A stretch of DNA of 64,000 nucleotides, taken from the NCBI GenBank assembly GCA_002104945.1, contig MCFH01000016.1, positions 310,001-374,000 of the forward strand. Reading direction: 5' to 3'. The notes below the pieces were generated by a model. The model did no database searches and was not told the origin of the DNA. It saw only the letters and a list, made by a program, of their open reading frames with translations. Below, piece by piece: positions 54,628-64,000 of this stretch (positions are counted from its first letter, which is position 1; every line of letters begins with the position of its first letter). The DNA comes from Piromyces finnis. Taxonomy: Eukaryota; Neocallimastigomycota; Neocallimastigomycetes; Neocallimastigales; Neocallimastigaceae. Made by a program: the position numbers and the translations under genes.

Positions 54628-55966
54628 ATTGTTGTTGTTTTTTGTTGTTAATTTTCTTACTGGATTTTTTAAATCAACTATATGCATTCCAGTATCATTG
54701 ACACCGATAACCCAGTTTTCAGTTCTTTTTTGGAAAAGACCTTGAGGTGGTGCACTTTTACAAGCTGGGAAAAATGATGATCCATAAAATGCCCATTGAC
54801 GAGTATATTGGAGATAACTAATGTTATATATTTCAAAATTAAGTTAAAAATATTACTATTTTTTTATTTCTATTTCCTCTTAACTATATTATTTTAATTA
54901 ACTAATAATTACAGCATTCTTGCCATATAAACTGATTTTCCTGAGTATGTTTGATATTTATCTAAAATTAATCTTTCCCATTCCTCTGGGGATTTTGATC
55001 CATAATGATAAGATGGAATAAATTCTGTTAAACTATCTGAATCACTATTATATTAAATAAAGAACAAATAAATATATTATTTCTTCTATTACTTTTTTTT
55101 AAAAAAAAATATATATATATATAATGTTTTAATAATATTTATTATTAATACCTTAAAAAACCAATAACATGTTTACCTTCATCGTAATCACCATACATAG
55201 TTTGCATTTGTAAAGCTGCCAACGTTATAACATCATCTTCAGTACATGGGTATCTTCCAGTTAAAACATTTTGTCTTGCCTTTTATTATATACATTTACA
55301 ATTTAGTATTTTTGTTGAAAATATTATATTATTATTTTTGTTTTTCAAATAAATGAATAAATCTTTAAAAATATTGTAAAACTATTCATAAATATCCAAA
55401 ATAAATTTATTATTAACCTCTCCATAAAATAATCTAATTGAAGCTTCGTCAGAACACTTTCTTTCAACATTTCTTGAGATTATTGCTTCTCTTTTATATA
55501 TATATATAAAATTATTATATTCACTATTTGGATTGTCAATAGCTTCTATACTATGCGTGTATTTTTCTAAATATTTTGGCCATTTTTTTGCTAATGTAAA
55601 TAAATCAAGCTCTGACCTTACTTGTAATTCTTAATTTTTTTTTTCAAAATTTTGAAATTAATATTATAATTATTTATAAAATAATTTTTTTTTTTTTTCT
55701 TTCTTTTTTTTTCATTTAATTAATATAGTTTATTTACCAAGTTCATTATGAACCATCCATAAAGAACATAACTGCTTTCCTTGAGGACTTTGCCCTTCTC
55801 TTTCTGCCATTCCATCGACTACTGTTTTAGCTAGTAATTGCTGTTGATATGGAAATTTTAAACGTTGGTCACTAATCGCATCACCAGCATATGTTCTTAT
55901 TTTAACAAATATAAAATCAGGTTGTCCATTTTTATCATAATGAATTGTAATTGGTATATTTGACAT
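54151..55966 (-). CDS. FERM-domain protein (KRIT1/FRMD8- or talin-like FERM)
   Basis: Seven exons (55738-55966, 55418-55629, 55152-55279, 54913-55044, 54661-54817, 54292-54471, 54151-54204) splice in phase to 363 aa, almost all of it FERM. An F1-type start (IPITIHYDKNGQPDFIFVKI) leads to SLWMVHNELELQVRSELDLF. The F2 helical lobe has EASIRLFYGEARQNVLTGRYP, ITLAALQMQTMYGDYDEGK and FIPSYHYGSKSPEEW. F3 has YTRQWAFYGSSFFPACK, WVIGVNDTGMHIVDLKNP and WQWTSDTIVFDYNSV, the PH-like sandwich that binds phosphoinositides or NPxY tails. A short helical, basic tail ends the protein. FERM proteins link membranes to cytoskeleton and are rare in fungi. The exact subfamily is uncertain. Confidence 0.82.
54530..54626. 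repeat. (ATT)n microsatellite in a FERM gene intron
   Basis: About 32 perfect ATT units fill the intron between 54471 and 54661, followed by a short GTT block. The plus-strand poly-Leu frame here is an artefact of the repeat. Confidence 0.9.
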
Positions 55967-56429
55967 GTTATTGTTATTATTATTAATTATTGATTAATTG
56001 TTAAAATAAAAACTTGTTTTTTTTTTATGAATAATTTAATCTGTATTTTATAAAATCTGTAATTTATTTTATCTCTTCTTTATTATATATATTTATAAAT
56101 ACTAATTAATTATCTCTTGGTGATATATTTAAATATTATAATAAATAATGTTAATCCTAATATAATTTATAAATTATATAGTAATTATTTTTCTACTTTT
56201 TTAAAAGAAATAATTATAATCTAATTTAAAATATATGTATAATTTAATTAAATGTATTTTTTCATAATAAATTTATTTATATTTAGAAATATTTATATAT
56301 TTTTTATCTTTCTTCATTTAATGTTATTTTTCTTTTCCTTCTTTCCTTTTATTTTATTTCGTTTTAAGTTTTAATTTTATAAATATATATTATTGTTACT
56401 GTTATTCTGTTATTTTAAATGTTATTATT

Positions 56430-56460
<31 letters not shown>

Positions 56461-57697
56461 TTTATTTATTTATTTGTTAATTAAAATAAATAATTATTAA
56501 AATAATTCCTTAAACAATATATTAATTAAATATTAATAAATTGTTTTTTAATGAAAATTTTATAAATTTAATTATTAAAGTTTACTATCTAATTTATGTG
56601 CAATTTTTTTAATAATAAAATTTAATTATATAATAATTCTTTATTGAATAATAATCGAATTACTTAATAACGTTATTAATCGTTGTTGTTGTTGTTGTTT
56701 TAATAATATAATAAAAATAGTATATATTATATTACTTTTTATTGTTGATTTATATTTTAAATATCAATTACTTCTTTTTAAAAAGAAAATATTTTTACTA
56801 TAATAAACTGTTTTAAATAGAAGCATATATATAAAAGTGGTTTCTGGATTTTTTAACCAATAAAATTTAAGTATTATTTTCATTGTCACGCTGTGGACTA
56901 GGTGATAAAAATACTATAGTACTATGAAGCAGGATACATCTATTAATAAAGAATCAACCTTTAGCAAAATTAGTCATTAATCTTAAATTTTACCAAGGCT
57001 ATTAAGGAACTTAAATTTTTCCAAATATGTTTAATGAATTTCCTTTATTTATTGAATATAAGGTTAGTGAAGTTGATTTCATGAAATATTATTTTGCTCC
57101 GAAAACTGGTATGAATATTTCATTTTATTTATTATTATTATCCCTATTATTTTATTCATTTAATATATATTAGCATATTAGCCATATATTTTTTTTATTT
57201 ATTTATTTATTCATTTATTTATTTGTTACATATATCATTTATTAAAGTGGAAGAGTAAATAAAAAAACATTATAGCAAAAAAAACTATAAAAAAAAAAAA
57301 CTTTAATATTATTTAAAATTTATAAAATAATAAAACTATTCTATTATTTGATAGAATATATAACAATTAAAAAATAATAAAAACGCCTAAAAGAATTCAT
57401 ATAAAATATGTTTTTTTTAATTTGAATTTGAATTTGAATTTGCTGTATTTTATTTTCTTTTTCTCTTTTTTAATTTCATTTATTATGTATATTACTTAAT
57501 TGCTTTTTAATAGATATAAATTTAATACTTTACTTCTTTCTCTATGAATTATGAATTATTAACTAATACTTTTTTATGTTTTCGCTTTCATTTTCTTTTT
57601 TTAAATTATATTTGCTTTCTTTTTGTTGATAAAAATTGTAATATTAATAATTTTTAATAAATTTGTATATATACATTAATATTTAGAGTTAATAAAA
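55967..57697. other. Gene-poor region with T tract, GTT repeat and a small possible transcript
   Basis: Mostly AT-rich spacer with T29-type tract at 56430-56459, (TTG)n at about 56681-56698 and (GAATTT)n at 57421-57442. A block at 56878-57110 has visibly more G and C than its surroundings and includes a short coding-like frame described separately. Nothing else is supported. Confidence 0.5.
57027..57258 (+). other. Possible mini-gene: 30-residue spliced frame
   Basis: An ATG at 57027 opens a frame coding MFNEFPLFIEYKVSEVDFMK and a few more residues to a good donor (CTG/GTATGA at 57108/57109). An acceptor at 57247 (TTAAAG) gives V-E-E and a stop, about 30 residues in all. Codon use looks coding-like, but the product is tiny and has no known relative. 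It could be a relic exon, a small peptide gene or part of a non-coding transcript. The RALGAPB gene has its own start further right, and an intervening minus-strand gene makes a link to it unlikely. Confidence 0.22.
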
Positions 57698-59706
57698 TCA
57701 TTTTCTAAGTGTTTTTCCCAAATAACTTAAATCCATTCCAGTTGGTGCATAAATATTTTGTAACTGTGGTAAAATTTCAATACGAATTGGTTCATAAGGA
57801 ATAATTTCACCATCTAAATCTAATATTCCGTGATTTAAATCTTTTTTACCATTAGAATATGTTAAACCAACACCAAATTCACCACCTTCACCTGTTTTTG
57901 TATTATCTGGAATAAGAATAAATGCTTTTGTACGCTTTACATGGAAATCATCCTTTCTTTTACCTTTATAGTATGTACCATGAGCATCATCTAACATAAT
58001 GCTATAAACTCTTAAAGTATCAGTATAAATAAGATCAATCATGCCATCTTGTGGATTAGCCTCTGGACCAAATAATGTATCAAAGGAAAGGAATGGGAAG
58101 TTAACAGCAGAAAGTGAAGTGAAATCCATATCTACATGAACCCAATCCTTTTTTAACTTCTTTTCAGTTATTTGATTATCATTAGTATATCTTGCCTTTG
58201 GACCTAATCCGATATGATTTTTATTGTATTTTGATTTTTTTTCAGAATTATTAGTTGATTTCTCATTTTTACTTTCATTCAAATTAATATCTTTATCTAA
58301 TCTTTTTAATATTTTATTTTCTCTTTCAATTTTATTAGCTTCAAAATCACTAACAATTTCATAGCTTGGTTTAACATTTGAATCTTCCGGTAAATAATAA
58401 AGTTGACCATGATATTTATTTACAAATAAAATTCTAATAGCACCAGCTAAATAATATTTATATTTCCCAATAAATCTGAATCTATCTGATTGAATATCAA
58501 CATCAGCCATAATACCCCAAGATAATGAAAGGTGACCAAAGAATACTTTATCACCTTGAGAAGCTCTAATAATATCAAATGGGATGACGTTTCCTTTAAT
58601 AATATTTAATATGGAATGACGGCTAGTTGTGATATCAAAATTTATATTTAAAGCATTTGAAGTACCTTTTTATTATCAATATTTATCATAAATATATATT
58701 TATTGTATTAATTTTAATAAGAAATGCTTCAATATATTTATAAAATTAAATTACCTGAACTAATCATTCCAATTGGCATATATCTAGCTTTTTCCCAATC
58801 ATCTCTTGATAAAATACCATTAAGAAGTTCATGGAAAAGACCATCCCCACTAACAGAAACAATACCATCATAATCATCTAAATTAAGATTATATGCTATT
58901 TCTTCACAATGACATTGATATTGTGTTTCTTTTTTTTAATATATATATATATAATTGTTAAAATCTATTATTGATATAAAGTTTTTTCTAAAAACTGTAT
59001 TTTTTAAATATAAACAAAAATTTATTTATATACCTTCTAATACAGGGGTGATATTTGCTATCTTAAACATTGGAACTACTAATTTATTATACACTTGAAG
59101 TGATTTTTTTCTTCCACTCATAGGATTTAATATACATAATATACGTCTATTTTCCTTTACTGTTATTATATTTTTTTAATATAATATAAATAATATTTAT
59201 AATATAATTAATAATGTTTTCTATTATAACTATAATTTCTGGTTTAAAATAAATATACGAATATTAACATATATAAATATAAAATTTAAATTACTGTTTA
59301 TTTTTTCCTTTAAGGCTTTATAAAAATCAAAAGTTTGTTTAGCATCTTCAAAACTAATTGTATATTCTACATATTTATTAGAAGATTTAATACGATCGCG
59401 CTCTGGAATATCTAAAGTATGAAGGGTTAATGTTGTATACTTTAAATAATCTTCACTTTTGGAATTATTAATTTCATTTACTGTTGGGGTGTCTATTAAG
59501 TATGGAATGTATTCACCAACACTTTTTAATGTATCTTGGCTTCTTAATTCATCTTTAGAATAAGTTAAACCAAAACAGTTATCGTATAAAATATCTATTT
59601 GAAATTGATTCGGAGTTTTGGAATTGATTGTAAGTTGTTTTTGATTTAAATCAATAATAATTGAATTACTTTTTGATGATCTATAATATTGAGCATTATA
59701 CATCAT
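57698..59706 (-). CDS. Sphingosine (long-chain base) kinase
   Basis: Four exons (59295-59706, 59034-59159, 58755-58928, 57698-58665) close in phase to 559 aa. The N-terminal PH-like region (about 1-135) is followed by the diacylglycerol-kinase catalytic core: RILCILNPMSGRKKSLQVYN, DYDGIVSVSGDGLFHELLNG with the ATP-binding SGDG, PIGMISSGTSNALN, and the lipid-binding SLSWGIMADVDIQSDRFR. Later elements are VHVDMDFTSLSAVNFPFLS, DGMIDLIYTDTL and LDLDGEIIPYEP with the C-terminal DGE. A Lys/Asn-rich insert lies at about residues 340-390. The enzyme phosphorylates long-chain bases such as sphingosine or phytosphingosine, on membranes. It matches yeast Lcb4/Lcb5 and human SPHK in motif order. Ceramide kinase is less likely given the SDRFR motif. 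Confidence 0.92.
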
Positions 59707-60808
59707 TCTTTTTCTTTCTTAATTTAATAGTTAATTCTGTTTTAAAAAATATATTTACTCTTAATATCGATAATACTTTCCTTATTACTAAGTACAATGA
59801 TATAAACAAAACGTTTAAAAATTACAAAATATTTTAATAAACTTTTTTATAAATTTCGCATTTTAAATTGTAATACTGTTTTATATACTATGTTATATAT
59901 AAAAAGTTAATTATATCCATATATTAGTAAGTATTTTTATTAAAAATTTTTTCAATATATAATATATATAATATAGATATATAATATAGATAATATTGAT
60001 TTTTATAATTAATATAAATTTTTAAAATGAAATTCTTTTTCTTCCCTAACCTATATTATTTTTTAATAATAAATATTATTGGTTTCCAGTTATTTTAATA
60101 ATCTTAAAATTATTACTGTTTTATTTATTAAAATATTTTGTGGCTTGTAGCTTTAGTTATAGAAATTATAAAAACTTTCAAAAAAATTAATAATTTTGTG
60201 GCTTATTGTATTTTTTGTAAATAAATTATTAATATCATTATCACAATAAAAATTATTAGTGATTAAAGTTTACTTTATAGTTTTATGAAATTATTATAGT
60301 TGTATAAACTCAAATTTAAAATTTATATATATATCTCTTTCTCTTTTTTTTTTTTTTATTATATAACATATATCTATTTATTATATATATTTTTTCAAAA
60401 GTGACTATTTATATTTATAATTTATATAAAAAAATATTATAAACTATTTAAATATTGATATTTAATGAAATATATTTTTTTTTTAATTTAAACAAATAAT
60501 TAACTTTTTTTTTGTGCTAAAAGAAAAATATTAAAAATATGAATAATAATTAATTTTCATAGCCAAAATATTATATTTTCATCATTATATTATAAATACT
60601 ATTAATATTAATAGTATCAAATTACAACAATAACACTCTAGACAAAAATAGAATATTTATCAATAAAATGTAATGTTATTAGTTTTTTTTTTTTTTACAG
60701 CCTTTATATATTATTTTTTAATTTCTTTTAAAATAATAATGAACTAATATATATATTTAATTATATATTGTATTATTCAAATTTTGTAAAGAAGAAAACT
60801 ATGCAAAT
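59707..60808. other. Divergent intergenic region, no gene
   Basis: Lies between the start codons of the sphingosine kinase (minus) and RALGAPB (plus) genes and is very AT-rich. A short motif, TTTTGTGGCTT, occurs twice (about 60138 and 60194). No open frame or RNA gene seen. Confidence 0.55.
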
Positions 60809-63800
60809 ATGTTTCTCGATTGGATAAATGAAATAAATTTGCTTCAACATAATCCTGGTATATAATAATCATTTATTTGGTATATAATTTAATATTTATA
60901 TATTAATAGTTATTTTTAATATTTTATCTTTTCATGTTTAAATAAAAAAAAAATAAAAAAAAAAAAAAGAAACCAATATTTTATGTAAATTTCCATACAC
61001 TACAAAGAGAATTCTTATCAATGAAATAACAAATTGTTTTCTCCAGCAAAATCACAAAACAATCAATAATACCCTTAATTCATATATAAATAATGAAACA
61101 GATATTCCAAGTGTTATTTCATCAAATAATCAAAGTTATTTAGCACAACCAAACACATTAACAACAAAAAAATCAAATACAAATTTAAATGTATCTGCAG
61201 CAACATCCCCGATTGTTGAATCAATATCATCATCGTTAGGGAATTCATTAAATAATATTGAATCAAGTGGTGGTAATACTGATAGCAATTCATTTGAACA
61301 TGCTCGTAGTTTAGATAATATTTCATATAATCATAAAACAGATAACCAAGAATATAACAATTCTCTCAATGGAAATATTAATAAACAAGATGGATATTTG
61401 AGTACTGAAAACTATACCGCTAATAATATATTTATTCAATATTCAAATTCAGGAAGAATGTGTGAATCACCATGTACAGAATCATTTATTTCATATCCTA
61501 TTATTGATTTAAATATACCATGGACTTGGCTAACATCTGTACAACATGTTTATTGGGTCATGGAAATTATTGGGCAAGGTTTTTCATTACCACCAACAGA
61601 AGATAATGTAAAAATAATACAAAATGCATGTGCTATCTATACACAATGGTTACTTGATTCAAATGCACGACCATATATTATACAAGTCAAAGAAGGAAAA
61701 TCAATTGAACAAATATTTTGGCAGGTAAATTTTATATAAACTGCAGTTATTTATTATTATGATTTATCCTTTTATTATTTTAGTAATTTTAATATTATCT
61801 CGGTTTATTGTTATTATTATTAATTTTTTATATATTAAAATGTTAAATAACTATAAAAATATATATATTTATTTATATAAATTTAAAGAAAATATTTCAT
61901 CATTTTTCTTTAATATTTCATATTAATGAAAAAACAACTATATATCATCAAGAATTATGTAAGCAAGTCTTATCCGTGATATCTATGGCAGAAAGAACTT
62001 TAAGTAATAAATTTTCAGAAGAAACATGGATTATTCTTTTAAAAGTTTTATTAGGTATATCAGATTATTTATTAAGAGAACCTCTTGGAAAACAAAACTC
62101 TGATATTATTAATAATTCGGTTATGGCTGATAAATTATGTGAAAATGTGATTAGAGTATGTACTAAGGAAATATAATACTTGTTTAAATTTTTAAATTTA
62201 TTTTATTTTTAATTGTATAAAAACAAAAATAATACATTATATAAAGGTATTAATAGAATCATGGTTAAGATCACAAACAAAAAGAACTGACATGTGGGAG
62301 TCATTAAAAGTACATCTTATATAGGATTTGAATTGCTTTTAATTTTTTTAGAATAAACCCAATTTTAATATTTTAATTAATGGTTTATATATTAAATTTA
62401 CACAAAAATATAATTATATATAGAAATATTTTAAAAACTGGACTCACAGAATTGGTGTCATAGAACAATGGAATGCAACTATTTTTGGATTAACACAAAA
62501 AGTAATCAATATTTTATATGGTCCAAAATACGGGAAAAATAATGTTAATATTGTTATGTACGTAAATTAAAGTTAATTTACATATATTTATTTATGGTTA
62601 ATCTGATGTTTAAAAATTAATATATTTTGTATTATTTGTAATGAACTCATAACATATAGAAATGGCAGTATAATTTCACTTGATTTATCATCAGATTTTG
62701 TTATTTATTCATGGGCTCAAATGCTTTGTATATAATATATATTAATTATTAAATAATCAAGGAGATTTTAATAACAAATTATTATCTAATTATTATAGAT
62801 ATTGTTGGTGATGTTACAAGTTTAAGTCCAAATAATTTCAATAGTTTTTTAACTGTAGGATAGATATAACTTTTAAATAAAATATAATAATATATTAATT
62901 TATTATTTTGTTTTAATTAACTTAGGGAATATCTAACATCGTTGATTTATTCCATACAATTGATAACATATGCGAAGATGAAGAAGTAGAGAACTTAATA
63001 AATAATATAATTATATTAATATATTAAAGGTTTAAAACAGTAATACATTTTGTTAACTATATTTTTCTTTATTAAATAAATAAAAAATTAAAGATGAATA
63101 GTAGTTCACCAGATGGAAATACTTTACTTAATTTATTTAGTAATTATCTATTTAATGCAATATCAATACAAAAAGAAAATAAAGAGTATGTATAATAAGA
63201 TATTATTAAATATTTAAAAACATATTACCCTTACTACATATAAATATTTAATCTTAACCATATTAAAATAAAAAAAAGGTATAATAAGGGAATGTCAATA
63301 GCTTACAGTATACTCTGTAAAATTATTTTTAAACCACAAAAAAGACTTCCAATTAATCAAATATATTTAGATAGAAGTTATACACTTATTTCACAGGTAT
63401 TCATTTATTATATATTTATTACATTTATTTTTTTATTAATATTTAAAAATATTGTTTGAATTCCTTTTAAAAAAGGGGTTGAATTCGGATTTTTTATCAG
63501 TAACATCAATAATAAAGAATAGTAGAACATTATTCCAACAAGATCTAAAAGGAAGTAGATTATTATTCCCTGATTATATTCATTCATTATTTAAACTATT
63601 GCCAAAAATATTTGCGAATAATTTGGTAAATAATACGAAAAGTCTATATATTTTAGTTTTTTAACATACTTGAAATAAATCATTTATTAATTTAAAATTA
63701 TCATAATAAAGATAAAGAATGAAATAAAAAACGTAGATGAAGATTTTGATTATTTAAGATTATCATGCTATGTTATACTATCAAATATATATTCATATCC

Positions 63801-64000
63801 AAATCACTTCTTCGAAATTCCTATTAGAAATGAATTACAAAATAATGATATATTGAATGGAAAACAAATTTTTATGTTAGAAAAAACTCATAATGAGGTA
63901 ACATTTATCTATTCTATTCAATATATTTAAAAAGTTACTTCTTATTATTATATATACTCACACAAAAAATATTACATATAAAAAGTGTTTTAAATTGTAT
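60809..64000 (+). CDS. RALGAPB: Ral GTPase-activating protein beta subunit (RALGAPB), N-terminal part, cut by the right edge
   Basis: The first exon (60809-60857) reads MFLDWINEINLLQHNP, like the MYSEW start of the human protein. The second (60970-61724) codes a conserved start (TNILCKFPYTTKRILINEI), a Ser/Asn-rich insert, then TSVQHVYWVMEIIGQGFSLP and AIYTQWLLD. The third (from 61889) gives KIFHHFSLIF and RTLSNKFSEETWIILLKVLLG. Later small exons give WLRSQTKRTDMWESLK (62262-62310), NWTHRIGVIEQWNATIFGL-type sequence (about 62440-62500) and SRTLFQQDLKGSRLLFPDYI (63520-63585). This armadillo-like scaffold pairs with a catalytic alpha subunit to inactivate Ral-type GTPases and tune TORC1. The C-terminal Rap/Ran-GAP-like domain lies outside the window. 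Exon ends from 62160 on are approximate. Confidence 0.85.

Noticed and set aside
54423-54701. Plus-strand poly-Leu membrane-like protein
   Set aside because: It arises from the ATT microsatellite in a FERM gene intron.
57027-57108. First exon of RALGAPB
   Set aside because: A complete minus-strand kinase gene lies between, and RALGAPB has its own matching start at 60809.

Overview
The window looks like nuclear DNA of a zoosporic, early-diverging fungus. My best guess is an anaerobic gut fungus (Neocallimastigomycota), at about 0.7 confidence. The reasons are extreme AT richness, many short GT-AG introns, Asn-rich tails and trinucleotide repeats, a secreted CE4 chitin-deacetylase-like protein, a fungal-style Sla2, and genes usually found in flagellated lineages (soluble adenylyl cyclase, an LRR protein and a WD40-like protein). 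A Dictyostelium-like amoeba is the main alternative. I see no rRNA, tRNA, transposase or CRISPR array. All gene models were spliced by eye. Where exon lengths are quoted, the reading phases close.

Layout. 1-385: 5' part of an unknown minus-strand gene. 1618-6499 (-): Ima1/TMEM201 inner nuclear membrane protein. 7029-9416 (+): DDX47/Rrp3 RNA helicase. 10050-10425: large ATT repeat. 10758-12163 (+): CE4 polysaccharide deacetylase. 12712-14895 (+): unknown protein with repeated LxxFFG motifs. 15449-17752 (-): protein with a bacterial-plasmid-like helical domain and a long Asn-rich tail. 19124-21452 (-) and 21707-25070 (+): a head-to-head pair, an LRR protein and a WD40-like protein, perhaps flagellar. 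25487-27427 (-): F-box/LRR-like protein. 29012-31672 (+): U2SURP/SR140. 32130-33332 (+): disordered SPF-motif protein.

From 33809 to 59706 seven genes lie in a row on the minus strand: TMEM208/Snd2, Sla2/HIP1R, Hop2/PSMC3IP, Uba4/MOCS3, a two-cyclase-domain soluble adenylyl cyclase (about 1795 aa), a FERM protein and a sphingosine kinase. The right edge (60809-64000, +) holds the 5' half of a RALGAPB orthologue.

The neighbourhood is mostly housekeeping: RNA processing, ER insertion, endocytosis, tRNA thiolation, nuclear envelope and meiosis. There is also a signalling theme (cAMP, sphingosine phosphate, Ral GTPase, FERM). The genes are independent eukaryotic units, not an operon, and I found no clear new multi-gene system. 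The points most worth a second look are the soluble adenylyl cyclase, the plasmid-like domain protein, the LxxFFG-repeat protein, the FERM protein and the divergent LRR/WD pair.
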